Positions 8,863-16,763 of a stretch of DNA of 64,000 nucleotides are shown here, piece by piece. The notes below the pieces were generated by a model. The model searched no databases, had not been told where the DNA came from, and was given only the letters and a program-made list of their open reading frames with translations. The stretch's first letter is position 1; each line of letters opens with the position of its first letter. This DNA comes from Fumia sp045615345 (GTDB lineage: Bacteria; Bacillota; Clostridia; Oscillospirales; Ruminococcaceae), in assembly GCA_045615345.1 (NCBI GenBank), contig JAZLER010000016.1, forward strand, positions 22,873 through 86,872, given 5' to 3'. The position numbers and the translations under genes were made by a program.

Positions 8863-10503
8863 GTTATATTTTCTGTATTCTTCGGGAGATAAGGAAACTT
8901 CTGCTATAAATCTGTCAAGCCCGTAATTGCCTAACACAGTGCTTGCTTTAATGTCAGTAGTAATGAGAAGTTCTTTTATCTTTTTAAGTCTTACATTATC
9001 AGAAAACTCATCATATGTAAATCCTGTGTTCTTTTCAAAGATATGACGAAGATAATAATCGCTTACATCACTTTTCATATCCTCACCATTGTTTATAGAA
9101 TCTATCATAAGGTCTATGAGTTTTTCCTTTTTACCAACAGAAGGTTCAAGCTTTGAAAGTTCAAGGATTTCCACAGCTTTTTTAAGGTTGTCACCCTCTT
9201 TTATCTTTCCGAGAAGCAGATCGATTTTCTTTGCATTTTCCTTTGTCATACTCAGAAAATGGTCAGAATAATAGACAAACAAGTATTCAAGCGTTGTTTC
9301 AGCATCATAAGATGAAACAGTATCAATGAAAGTTTTAGCAGAGATATAAGGGAATTCGGGATAAAGATTTTCCTTACCCTCATATTTTCCGAGTTTTGAA
9401 ACTATTCGTTTTGTAAAGCTTTCGGGGGAAGTAATTTCACCATTTAATATATCGGTTTCATTGATTTTGCTGACAAGGATTTCCCTCGCACATTTTTCGG
9501 CAGCTTCAAGGTTTTCCATATATCCGCCACGTTCTCTGTCATAAATTATGTAGAGGTAGCCGTCATCACCCTCTGCCACATCGGGGTAAGATACATCCTT
9601 TCTTTCGTCAAGCAAAACCCTGTAAGGCCAGGTTTTCCCCTCGTCCTCGGAAAGAAAAGCTGTCAGATTATTCCTGTCATTGAATTCGTGATGGTTTATC
9701 ATTAAAAGTCTTCCCGATTTAAGCTTCCTTATATGAAATCTTGCAGAAGGGTTTTTGATATCGGTGAACTCAGCATCTGTCCAGGTTTTTCCTCTGTCGT
9801 AAGAATAAGAACGAGCGATATTTCCCATAGTTCTTATCATCATAACGAGAACACCATTTTCTTTTTCAAAAATTATATGCTCGTCACAGCTTCTGCTCTG
9901 GATATTTCTGCAACCACCAATCATCGAAAAAGTTTTTCCGTTGTCAACTGTAGAGTAAACATTGGCACCGGAAAGATTATCATTGTTGTGAAAAACCTTG
10001 TCCATAAAAAGCTCGGTGTAGGCTCTTTTCTGTTTAAGGGTATCTATAATGTACCAAAAGTTCCAGATTGCAATCGGGAAAAGCCACTCCCCTGTTGATA
10101 AAACAACGGGCTTTTGCATCATTACATTTCTTCCGATATAGAATTCTTCCGACCAGATAAGCTCATCTGCATCGGGGTCTTCACAGATAACGCCGTAAAC
10201 CCCATCCTCGTGACCACGCGACCATGTAAACCAGAGTCTTCCAAGTGGGTCAATCCACACTATCGGGTCAAAACAACGGTGCATTTCGCCGTCATAAGTT
10301 ACGGCAATCGGCTCGGTCCAGGTTTTTGCATCGTCATCACTTTTTACTAAAACGCAGTAATTTCCCAAAGTTTCGGAATCTGCACCCGAATAAAATGTAG
10401 CAAAAAGCCTTCCTTTTTTAGTTCGCTCTATTGTGGGAACAAGCTGCCACACTCTGTTATAACTATAAAATCTCTCTAATTCTTTTTTATCGGTAATGAG
10501 CAT
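8842..10503 (-). CDS. BNR/sialidase-like propeller fused to a C-terminal AraC-type helix-turn-helix
   Basis: A 553-residue two-part protein. Residues 1 to about 330 form a BNR/sialidase-like beta-propeller with at least four Asp-box motifs (such as SYDRGKTW and SEDEGKTW). The FRIP-type motif with the catalytic arginine of sialidases is replaced by WQLVPT, so sialidase activity is doubtful. A helical linker follows. Residues 479-548 align with AraC-family DNA-binding domains: YYLRHIFEKNTGF, then VRLKKIKELL, then SPEEYRK, closely matching the regulator next door. The second helix-turn-helix is about 8 residues short. No signal peptide is present, so it is cytoplasmic. It may be a ligand-sensing regulator or an enzyme with a tethered domain. 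A ribosome site AAGGAG precedes the ATG. Confidence 0.8.
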   Translation of the reverse strand: MLITDKKELERFYSYNRVWQLVPTIERTKKGRLFATFYSGADSETLGNYCVLVKSDDDAKTWTEPIAVTYDGEMHRCFDPIVWIDPLGRLWFTWSRGHEDGVYGVICEDPDADELIWSEEFYIGRNVMMQKPVVLSTGEWLFPIAIWNFWYIIDTLKQKRAYTELFMDKVFHNNDNLSGANVYSTVDNGKTFSMIGGCRNIQSRSCDEHIIFEKENGVLVMMIRTMGNIARSYSYDRGKTWTDAEFTDIKNPSARFHIRKLKSGRLLMINHHEFNDRNNLTAFLSEDEGKTWPYRVLLDERKDVSYPDVAEGDDGYLYIIYDRERGGYMENLEAAEKCAREILVSKINETDILNGEITSPESFTKRIVSKLGKYEGKENLYPEFPYISAKTFIDTVSSYDAETTLEYLFVYYSDHFLSMTKENAKKIDLLLGKIKEGDNLKKAVEILELSKLEPSVGKKEKLIDLMIDSINNGEDMKSDVSDYYLRHIFEKNTGFTYDEFSDNVRLKKIKELLITTDIKASTVLGNYGLDRFIAEVSLSPEEYRKYNKKEITS

Positions 10504-10585
10504 AATCTTTCTCCTTTTTCATTACTTTCCTAAATTATACTATTTCCGGGCTGAAAATAGAGGTGGTAATGTTGCTGAATTTGAT

Positions 10586-10605
10586 AAAGATTATATAAAT
10601 ATTGC
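10586..10605. promoter_or_regulatory. candidate AraC-family binding site, copy 1
   Basis: AAAGATTATATAAATATTGC lies between the AraC gene and the BNR-AraC gene. The 10-mer AAAGATTATA followed by ATTGC recurs at 11488-11504 in front of the divergent dehydrogenase gene. The shared site suggests one regulator for all three genes; binding is inferred. Confidence 0.35.
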
Positions 10606-10606
10606 T

Positions 10607-11416
10607 TTATTTTTTCCTGTATTCACTCGGTGAGTAACCTGTAGATTCCTTAAATATTTTACTGAAATAGGAAAAATCAGAAAATCCTATTTCATCACAA
10701 ATCCCGGAAATCGGCATACGGGTATTAAGAAGAAGCTCCTTTGCAAGCGAAAGCCTTTTTTCTGCAATATATTCAAAAACTGTCATACCGGTGCACTTTT
10801 TAAATTTGTGACAGAGATGGTATTTACTTATACAAACAGCATCACTTATCTCATCAAGTGTCAGTCTGCTTTTAAAATTATCACCAATAAAAGAAAGAAG
10901 TTTTGCCATCTCCTTATCTTTTACCACTTTGTTTTTATCTTTGCACTCATTCGCGATAAGTAAAATTTTTATAAGGTTGTAAAGTATATTACTTGACAGG
11001 TACTCTTTTCCCGATTTTATCGCATTATTCATATCGGAAAAAGTCTCATCTATCTGTTTTCCATACTCAAATCCGGGAAAGCAAAAAAATCCCCCATCCT
11101 TAAAAAGAGTATCTGTAAGACCCTTTTCGCCAACGGATAAAAGCGCTTGATCCACAAAATCTGCATCGACAACAATCTTTCTTCTTAAGTATTTATCAGG
11201 GTCTGCAGGAGCTGAACAATGTAAACTTGTACCGTTCACAAGATAAAGTGCATCAGGTTCAATCGGAAGCAGTCTGTCATCAATAACAAAAAATCCATCG
11301 CCGCTTTTGACATATATTATCTCATACCCTTTTTTGTGAGAATGCGGAACATTATTTATATAGTTTCTTCCCTGATCCAGGTAATTGAAATCTATAACTT
11401 TTCTTAAATCTTTCAT
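10607..11416 (-). CDS. AraC-family transcriptional regulator
   Basis: A 269-residue regulator with an N-terminal cupin-like sensor (SHKKGYEIIYVKSGDGFFVIDDR near residues 26-50) and a C-terminal double helix-turn-helix (about 165-268): LTLDEISDAVCISKYHLCHKFKKCTG and the signature IGFSDFSYFSKIFKESTGYSPSEYRK in outline. It is divergent from the glycerol-1-phosphate dehydrogenase-like gene and lies upstream of the BNR-AraC fusion on the same strand. It probably senses a small sugar and controls both. Its own promoter has TTGCTT and TATAAT with a 17-base spacer at 11438-11466. Confidence 0.9.
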   Translation of the reverse strand: MKDLRKVIDFNYLDQGRNYINNVPHSHKKGYEIIYVKSGDGFFVIDDRLLPIEPDALYLVNGTSLHCSAPADPDKYLRRKIVVDADFVDQALLSVGEKGLTDTLFKDGGFFCFPGFEYGKQIDETFSDMNNAIKSGKEYLSSNILYNLIKILLIANECKDKNKVVKDKEMAKLLSFIGDNFKSRLTLDEISDAVCISKYHLCHKFKKCTGMTVFEYIAEKRLSLAKELLLNTRMPISGICDEIGFSDFSYFSKIFKESTGYSPSEYRKK

Positions 11417-11437
11417 ATATATCCCCTCTTTATTTTG

Positions 11438-11466
11438 ATTATATCATACCTCTGTTTTAAAAGCAA
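11438..11466 (-). promoter_or_regulatory. sigma-A promoter of the AraC gene
   Basis: On the minus strand TTGCTT, 17 bases and TATAAT lead into the AraC start at 11416. The divergent gene at 11545 has only a poor match (TTTATA and TATAAC, 17-base spacer), consistent with activator dependence. Confidence 0.6.
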
Positions 11467-11487
11467 TATTTTTATAGTGATAAGCAA

Positions 11488-11504
11488 AAAGATTATAACA
11501 TTGC
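11488..11504. promoter_or_regulatory. candidate AraC-family binding site, copy 2
   Basis: AAAGATTATAACATTGC repeats the core of the site at 10586. It overlaps the weak minus-10 region of the gene starting at 11545. A GCAAT just left of it at 11463 makes a loose inverted pair with the ATTGC end. Confidence 0.35.
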
Positions 11505-11544
11505 CTTTTCATCGGATGTACAATTTACTAAAGGAGATGAAACT

Positions 11545-12738
11545 ATGCTTGAATTAAAATGCAACTGTTCACAAGGTGGCCACACCGCCCCCGTAAAACA
11601 CATTGAAGTTTCACAAGGCGCCATAGAAAAAATCTGTGAAATTTTAAAAGGCTATACTGATATCCTGCTCGTTGCTGATAAAAACACCTACGAGGCTGCC
11701 GGAAAGAGAGTAGAAACTCTTTTAAAAGAAGCAAATATGCTTTCCCACACCTGCATCATCGATGACCCTGCCCTCCCCTCCGATAAAAATGTCGGAAAAG
11801 TCCTCATCGAAGCAGGCCGTGACGATGCAGTTTATGACATCAACAAATTCTCGAATAACCCGAAATACATTCTTGGTGTCGGTTCAGGGTCTGTAAACGA
11901 CATCTGCCGTATGGTGAGCTACCGCCTTGGCATCGAATACGGTATTGTGGGCACTGCGCCCTCGATGGATGGGTATGCATCGGTTGTTGCCCCATTGCTT
12001 ATGGGAAACAAAAAAATCATCTACACCTGCAGTATCGCAAGACATATTATTATTGACCTCGATGTGGCAGCGAAAGCCCCATTTGAGCTTTTGCTCGCAG
12101 GTATTGGCGATATGATAGGAAAATATGTAGCTATCCTTGACTGGAGATTATCGCAAAAACTCACAGGTGAATACTATTGCGAAAATGTTGCGAATATGGT
12201 TTTAGAAGCTACAAAAGCTTGTATTGAAGCTGCTCCCGAACTTAAAAACCGCAGTATAGACTGCATCAGAAAAACAGTTGACGGTCTTATCCTTTCGGGA
12301 CTCGGCATAGCGTACACAGGGTCTTCAAGACCTGCATCGGGTACCGAGCATATGGTAGGTCAGACCTGGGAGATTATGGACCTTGAAAAAGGACATATTC
12401 CTAATCTTCACGGCATTGAAGTGGGTGAAGCTACCTTCCTTGCAATACTTATGTACAAAAGGCTTTACAGAGAAACAAAAGAAGTCTGGCTTAAAGAAAT
12501 GATTGAGCCATTCTTACCGTCATTTAACAAAATTCTTGATTTACAAAAGAAAATCAATATCCCTTTTACTGTAAAAAGCAAAGAAACTTTCATTGAAGGC
12601 ATTATTCGTGGCAGAACATTCAGGGTGAGATACACTCTTTTACAGTATCTTTACGATAACAATATGCTTGAAGATTACGCTGATAAAGTTTTCTACGAAT
12701 GTATGGAATATGCACCCAAGGAGGATAACAATGTTTAA
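11545..12738 (+). CDS. sn-glycerol-1-phosphate dehydrogenase-family protein (EgsA/AraM type)
   Basis: A 397-residue NAD(P)-dependent, metal-containing dehydrogenase related to glycerol-1-phosphate and 3-dehydroquinate enzymes. Seen: GVGSGSVNDICR for nucleotide binding near residue 115, the family signature GTAPSMDGYAS, the metal ligand region LLAGIGDMIGK, and His269 in SGTEHM plus a later HGIEVG. In Firmicutes AraM-like members sit in arabinose operons, and here too the gene is next to an AraC regulator and a sugar dehydrogenase. The likely role is reduction of a ketose phosphate or glycerone phosphate; the substrate is not certain. AAAGGAGATG is the ribosome site. The last 8 bases overlap the next gene. 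Confidence 0.8.
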   Translation: MLELKCNCSQGGHTAPVKHIEVSQGAIEKICEILKGYTDILLVADKNTYEAAGKRVETLLKEANMLSHTCIIDDPALPSDKNVGKVLIEAGRDDAVYDINKFSNNPKYILGVGSGSVNDICRMVSYRLGIEYGIVGTAPSMDGYASVVAPLLMGNKKIIYTCSIARHIIIDLDVAAKAPFELLLAGIGDMIGKYVAILDWRLSQKLTGEYYCENVANMVLEATKACIEAAPELKNRSIDCIRKTVDGLILSGLGIAYTGSSRPASGTEHMVGQTWEIMDLEKGHIPNLHGIEVGEATFLAILMYKRLYRETKEVWLKEMIEPFLPSFNKILDLQKKINIPFTVKSKETFIEGIIRGRTFRVRYTLLQYLYDNNMLEDYADKVFYECMEYAPKEDNNV

Positions 12739-13516
12739 TTTAAACGGAAAAATTGCACTTGTAACAGGTGCCTCTTACGGCATTGGCTTTGCTATCGCAA
12801 AAGGACTTGCAAATGCAGGGGCAAAAATCGTCTTTAATGATATAAATGAAGAGCTTATGAACAAAGGTCTTGAGGAGTATAAAAAGCTTGGCATTGATGC
12901 CAGAGGGTATGTCTGCGATGTAACGGATGAAAACGCGGTTAATTGTATGGTGCATAATATCGAAGAAAACATCGGTGTAATCGACATACTTGTCAATAAC
13001 GCAGGTATCATTAAACGTATTCCCATGTGTGAAATGGCTGCAGAAGATTTCAAAAAGGTAATCGATGTAGACCTTACCGCAACTTTCATCGTTTCGAAAG
13101 CAGTTATCCCTTCAATGATTAAAAAAGGGCACGGAAAGATTATCAATATCTGTTCTATGATGAGTGAACTCGGGCGCGAAACTGTTTCAGCCTATGCTGC
13201 TGCAAAAGGCGGACTTAAGATGCTCACAAAAAATATCTGTGCCGAGTACGGCGCTTACAATATTCAGTGTAACGGCATCGGTCCAGGTTATATTGCAACA
13301 CCACAAACGGCCCCTTTAAGAGAGGATTTACCTGATGGAACACCCTCCCCGTTCAACAAATTTATTCTTTCCAAAACTCCTGCAAACCGCTGGGGTACTC
13401 CCGATGACCTGACAGGTCCCGCCATCTTCCTGGCATCGGATGCTTCAAACTTTGTAAACGGACAAATTCTTTATGTTGACGGAGGAATTTTGGCATATAT
13501 CGGAAAACAACCATAA
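12731..13516 (+). CDS. SDR-family oxidoreductase, gluconate 5-dehydrogenase-like
   Basis: A 261-residue short-chain dehydrogenase. The Rossmann motif GASYGIG is at residues 14-20, NNAG near residue 90, and the catalytic pair is Tyr155 and Lys159 in SAYAAAKGG with a preceding serine (CSMM). The closest remembered relatives are gluconate 5-dehydrogenase and 2-deoxy-gluconate 3-dehydrogenase, which interconvert keto- and hydroxy-sugar acids. The ATG at 12731 was chosen because AAGGAGG lies 7 bases upstream; the in-frame upstream start at 12668 would run deep into the previous gene. It is coupled to the dehydrogenase before it by an 8-base overlap and ends in a strong terminator. Confidence 0.85.
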   Translation: MFNLNGKIALVTGASYGIGFAIAKGLANAGAKIVFNDINEELMNKGLEEYKKLGIDARGYVCDVTDENAVNCMVHNIEENIGVIDILVNNAGIIKRIPMCEMAAEDFKKVIDVDLTATFIVSKAVIPSMIKKGHGKIINICSMMSELGRETVSAYAAAKGGLKMLTKNICAEYGAYNIQCNGIGPGYIATPQTAPLREDLPDGTPSPFNKFILSKTPANRWGTPDDLTGPAIFLASDASNFVNGQILYVDGGILAYIGKQP

Positions 13517-13546
13517 AAAACGGAGTGACTTATTCACTCCGTTTTT
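13517..13546. terminator. intrinsic terminator
   Basis: AAAACGGAGTGA and TCACTCCGTTTTT pair around the loop CTTAT, directly after the SDR stop. A similar CGGAG stem terminates the small gene at 13906. Confidence 0.95.
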
Positions 13547-13589
13547 ACATAATAAAGGCTCCCTTTACACAAGGAGGGCTTTTATTTTC

Positions 13590-13790
13590 TCATTTTCTCG
13601 TGGGTTTTACATTTACATCAGGATTTATACTTCCGTCAATTACCCCGTTTTCTTCTTCAAAAGCCTTAATATTTTCTCTGATCAACACAAGAATATGACT
13701 GTTGATACTTCTGCCCTCATAATCGGCAATATGTGCAATTTTATCAAGCATTTCTTGTTCAATTCGTATAGATACACTCTTAACAGACAT
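13590..13790 (-). CDS. small ribbon-helix-helix (Arc/CopG-type) DNA-binding protein
   Basis: A 66-residue protein with the beta-strand KSVSIRIEQEM followed by two helices (LDKIAHIADYEGRS and INSHILVLIRENIKAFEEE), the layout of Arc/MetJ/CopG repressors. The C-terminal tail is polar and probably disordered. The ribosome site GGAGTG lies before the ATG. There is no toxin gene beside it, so it is probably not part of a toxin-antitoxin pair. A 10-bp perfect inverted repeat immediately upstream (13802-13828) and another at 13858-13876 are good operator candidates for autoregulation and for control of the divergent 48-residue gene. Confidence 0.75.
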   Translation of the reverse strand: MSVKSVSIRIEQEMLDKIAHIADYEGRSINSHILVLIRENIKAFEEENGVIDGSINPDVNVKPTRK

Positions 13791-13801
13791 AAAATCACTC
13801 C

Positions 13802-13828
13802 AAAATAAATATATTATGTATTTATTTT
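13802..13828. promoter_or_regulatory. inverted repeat, operator candidate of the RHH gene
   Basis: AAAATAAATA and TATTTATTTT form a perfect 10-bp inverted repeat with a 7-base centre, 11 bases upstream of the ATG of the ribbon-helix-helix gene. Such AT-rich dyads suit two-fold symmetric repressors. Confidence 0.5.
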
Positions 13829-13843
13829 ATGAAAATTATGTGT

Positions 13844-13876
13844 TATAATGTTCTAAATAGATATATAGTATATCTA
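13844..13876 (+). promoter_or_regulatory. minus-10 box and overlapping inverted repeat before the 48-residue gene
   Basis: TATAAT at 13844-13849 is preceded by TGTG (extended minus-10 context). Starting 8 bases later, TAGATATA and TATATCTA form a perfect 8-bp inverted repeat (13858-13876) around TAG, at the expected transcription start. It is placed to block this promoter. Confidence 0.5.
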
Positions 13877-13905
13877 AAATATTTGTGATGTTAGGAGTGA
13901 ATATT

Positions 13906-14052
13906 ATGCCCGACTATAAAGCTTTATACTACAGTTTATTCAATGCTGTCAGTGACACAATTGATGCATTGAAAAAAGTCCAGGAAGAAGCCGAAGAACT
14001 TTATCTTGAGTCCTCTGAAGATGAAGAAAATGAGGAAGAAAAGGAAGAATAA
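13906..14052 (+). CDS. 48-residue acidic small protein
   Basis: A short gene with its own promoter, ribosome site (TTAGGAGTGA) and terminator. The product begins MPDYKALYYSLFNAVSD, continues as one amphipathic helix (TIDALKKVQEEAEELYL) and ends in a run of Glu and Asp. I recall very similar small proteins, starting with MPxYKxLYxxLFNAxTDAI, in many Clostridia, sometimes near phage or mobile DNA, without known function. It is divergent from the ribbon-helix-helix gene with two inverted repeats between them. A role as a helical protein-protein adaptor is a guess only. Confidence 0.7.
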   Translation: MPDYKALYYSLFNAVSDTIDALKKVQEEAEELYLESSEDEENEEEKEE

Positions 14053-14080
14053 CTTATTCGTAATCTGCGATATCAGGAAC

Positions 14081-14119
14081 CAAAAACGGAGTAATTTGTC
14101 ATAACTACTCCGTTTTTTG
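14081..14119. terminator. intrinsic terminator of the 48-residue gene
   Basis: AAAAACGGAGTA and TACTCCGTTTTTT pair around a 13-base loop; T run on the right. Confidence 0.9.
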
Positions 14120-14152
14120 TCTTTTTGTTGGCTTTTTTCAAATCCCGTGCTA

Positions 14153-14181
14153 TTGACATAAATCTCAAAAAATGGTATCAT
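14153..14181 (+). promoter_or_regulatory. sigma-A promoter of the GH94 gene
   Basis: Consensus TTGACA, a 17-base spacer and TATCAT lie about 35 bases before the AGGAGG site of the GH94 gene. Confidence 0.75.
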
Positions 14182-14230
14182 ATTAAACAAGAAAAAGATG
14201 GATATTTTCCATTAAAACAGGAGGATTTTT

Positions 14231-16507
14231 ATGAGCATTGGTTACTTTGTAGACGAGAAAAAAGAATATGTCATTACCAATCATTTTCCCAAAAGACCAC
14301 TTATGAACTATTTGTGGAACGAAACAATTATGATTGATATTGACCAGTTCGGTTTTGGTCCCAACTCTGTATTTGACGAAAAGCGTTATCGTCGTGAACT
14401 TTTTGCAGAGGGCGACAACCGTCTTATCTATATTTATGACCGCGAAGACAATACATATTATGCGGCAAACCGCAACTATACAAAACTTCCCTTCACAAAA
14501 TGGGAAACACATGTAGGACAGGGTTACTCCCTGATTTCTTCTTCGTATAAAGGTCTTGATGTTGATTACACCATCTTTGCACCCGTTGAAGGACGCGCAG
14601 AATGCTGGGAAATCAAAATCAAGAATAACGGCGACAAAGTGCGTGATCTTTCCGTTTATCCCATGGCTAACGTACACGTTTGCCTCAGTGGACACGCTGC
14701 TGACGTTGCTTCCGACTGGGACGATGAATTCGGCGGTATCTTCTCCCCCGAAAAGCACTTCGATATGGCTTCCGAGTACACAGAATGCTATATGGCATCC
14801 GACTGCCCCGTTGCTGAATACGAACTCGCTGAAGATAACTTCAGAGGTTACTACAACACATTTGCAAACCCCCTTGCTTTGGAAAACGGCGGTACACTTT
14901 CTTCTTCCGCAAGCTGTTTTGACCAGAATCAGACTTTCACACTCCGCCATAACATCAAACTCAACCCCGGTGAAGAAAAAATTATTCGTATTATTGTTGG
15001 TGTTGCAAAAGACAAGGCTCAGGCTATCGCTGAGAAAAACCGTTTGCTTAACGCAAAGGCTTTTGAAGAAAACCTCACAGAAGTTAAAGAACGCGCTAAC
15101 CAGTACGATGACCGTCTTACAATCAAAACAGGCGATGAAACTATCGACAGATTTGTTAACATCTGGCTCAAACGCCAGATTGACCTTGGTAAAACATGGG
15201 CTCGTGGCTATGTTGTAGGCTCCCGTGATGCTATGCAGGATGTTACAAGCTTCGTTCAGCTCGATACTAAGGTTTCCAGAGAAAAAATTCTCTACGCTAT
15301 GCAGTTTGTTCGTCCTAACGGAAACATCATCCGTGCTTTCGTTCCGATTATGAAAAAACTCGCTCACGACTGCTCCACATGGACAATTACTGCTGTTTGC
15401 CAGTACATCAAGGAAAGTGGCGACTACGGAATTTTAGATGTTGACTGTCCTTACTTTGAGTCTGACGAACACGGTACTGTACTTGACCACCTTATGCGTG
15501 CTGCTGACTTCCTTTTGAGAGGCGTTGGTAAACACGGCTGGACACTCTGGGGCGAATGCGACTGGAACGACTCCCTCAATAACTGTGGTACACAGCTTAT
15601 CGGTGAAAGCCTCTGGCTTGCTGAAGCAAGTTGTAAGTGTGGCTTAGAGCTTATTGAACTCCTTGAAAAAATCGGTAAAGACGAAGATGCAAAAATCCTT
15701 CGTGCTGACCGCGAAAAAATGCTTGAAAACATCCGTGTTCACGGTTGGGAAAAAGACCACTTCATCTATGGTTACAACGATTACGGTCAGAAGGTTGGTT
15801 CTTACGAATCTCCTGACGGAAACTCTTACTTAAATGCTCAGACATGGGCAGTTCTCGCTGATGTTCTTCCCAAAAATGAGCTCAACACATTGATGGACTA
15901 TGTTGAAGATAACCTCCAGTGCGACTTCGGTTATGTTCAGGTTAACCCTGCTCACACTATCGGTGATGACCGCATCGGTCGTTCTTCTTACTTCACACCC
16001 GGTTGTTACGAAAACGGCTCTGTTTACAACCACGGTTGTGCATTCAAGATTGTTGCTGACTGCTTGCTCGGTCGCGGTGACGAAGCACTCAAAACTGTAA
16101 ACTATATGCTTCCCACTAACCCCCAAAACCCCTCCGAAAAATCCGGTATGGAGCCTTATGCTATCTCCAATATGTACTTAGGCCCGGCTGCTCCTGCAAG
16201 AGTTGGTGAGTCCCCCATGCACTGGATTACAGGTACTTGCGGATGGTTGTTCCGTGGTATCGTTGAGTATATGCTCGGCGTTCAGGCTGACTACGATGGA
16301 TTGAGAATCGTTCCCGCTATGCCCAAAGCTTGGAAAACAGCTTCTGTTCATCGTATCTTCCGCGACTGTACTTATGATATCGAGTACACACATAACTCTT
16401 ACAATGGTGCTCTTTCCATTACTGTTGACGGTAAGGCTATTGAAGGCAACCTTCTCCCCTACTTCACAGATGGCAAGGCTCACAAAGTAACAGTTACAAT
16501 CGGCTAA
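14231..16507 (+). CDS. GH94-family glycoside phosphorylase (cellobiose/chitobiose phosphorylase-like)
   Basis: A 758-residue cytoplasmic phosphorylase that should split a beta-linked disaccharide with phosphate, giving a sugar 1-phosphate. N-terminal GYFVDEKKEYVITN and MNYLWNE match cellobiose phosphorylases. GYVVGSRDAMQD fits the GYRDQLQD signature, CDWNDSLNN (Asp444 to Asp447) is the segment holding the general acid, and HWITGTCGWLFRG is the phosphate-binding region. It is shorter than typical cellobiose phosphorylase (about 810 residues), and the +1 subsite preference cannot be read. The gene uses mainly C-ending codons for Tyr, Asn, Asp and Ile, more so than its neighbours, as in highly expressed genes. 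It stands alone with a consensus promoter and AGGAGG site; no disaccharide transporter is adjacent. Confidence 0.85.
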   Translation: MSIGYFVDEKKEYVITNHFPKRPLMNYLWNETIMIDIDQFGFGPNSVFDEKRYRRELFAEGDNRLIYIYDREDNTYYAANRNYTKLPFTKWETHVGQGYSLISSSYKGLDVDYTIFAPVEGRAECWEIKIKNNGDKVRDLSVYPMANVHVCLSGHAADVASDWDDEFGGIFSPEKHFDMASEYTECYMASDCPVAEYELAEDNFRGYYNTFANPLALENGGTLSSSASCFDQNQTFTLRHNIKLNPGEEKIIRIIVGVAKDKAQAIAEKNRLLNAKAFEENLTEVKERANQYDDRLTIKTGDETIDRFVNIWLKRQIDLGKTWARGYVVGSRDAMQDVTSFVQLDTKVSREKILYAMQFVRPNGNIIRAFVPIMKKLAHDCSTWTITAVCQYIKESGDYGILDVDCPYFESDEHGTVLDHLMRAADFLLRGVGKHGWTLWGECDWNDSLNNCGTQLIGESLWLAEASCKCGLELIELLEKIGKDEDAKILRADREKMLENIRVHGWEKDHFIYGYNDYGQKVGSYESPDGNSYLNAQTWAVLADVLPKNELNTLMDYVEDNLQCDFGYVQVNPAHTIGDDRIGRSSYFTPGCYENGSVYNHGCAFKIVADCLLGRGDEALKTVNYMLPTNPQNPSEKSGMEPYAISNMYLGPAAPARVGESPMHWITGTCGWLFRGIVEYMLGVQADYDGLRIVPAMPKAWKTASVHRIFRDCTYDIEYTHNSYNGALSITVDGKAIEGNLLPYFTDGKAHKVTVTIG

Positions 16508-16532
16508 AATTTAAAACCAAAAGCGAGGTATT

Positions 16533-16566
16533 GGCGTTGTATCCTTACGGGTACAACGCCAGTTTT
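16533..16566 (+). terminator. probable terminator of the GH94 gene
   Basis: GGCGTTGTA and TACAACGCC form a 9-bp stem with a 10-base loop, followed by AGTTTTA. The T run is short, so termination may be partial. Confidence 0.6.
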
Positions 16567-16733
16567 ATTCGCCTTACATCGAGTGATATTGCTATGCAGT
16601 TATATTTGTCTTACGACAAGTGATATTGCCTTCGGCAGTTTAAGACGAATAAAATATCACTGAAACCGCAAGGTTTCAAAATCACTATTGCAAAGCAATA
16701 ATATCACTGTGAGCCTTGGCTTACAATATCACT
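16563..16733. repeat. mini-hairpin array A with AGTGATATT spacers
   Basis: The 390-base gap between 16508 and 16898 holds no gene but a modular structure. Short hairpins such as TTGTC-TTAC-GACAA, GAAACC-GCAA-GGTTTC, ATTGC-AAA-GCAAT and a GTGAGCC-TT-GGCTTAC stem are separated by a fixed 9-mer. It reads AGTGATATT at 16582 and 16619 and AATATCACT at 16653, 16700 and 16725, with a degenerate copy at 16678, so the array changes orientation in the middle. TTTTATTCG-CTTA at 16563-16576 pairs with its complement at 16641-16654, enclosing the left half. Arrays B (31427) and C (56007) share this design. Confidence 0.7.
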
Positions 16734-16763
16734 TCTTTTGAGATGTGCTTAAAGGGTTTCAGT

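Noticed and set aside
8842..10503. Functional sialidase based on Asp boxes alone
   Set aside because: The arginine-containing FRIP region is replaced and no signal peptide is present; Asp boxes show the fold only.
13590..14052. Toxin-antitoxin module
   Set aside because: Neither the 66-residue ribbon-helix-helix protein nor the acidic 48-residue protein is paired with a recognisable toxin, and they are divergent rather than co-transcribed.
14183..15367. A 394-codon open frame antisense to the GH94 gene
   Set aside because: It has no ribosome site or promoter, its product is a low-complexity mixture of Val, Phe and Cys, and its openness follows from the strong codon bias of the GH94 gene.
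16563..16733. CRISPR array or insertion sequence in the hairpin region
   Set aside because: Repeat units are only 9 bases, occur in both orientations, spacers are palindromic and unequal, and there is no transposase or cas gene.
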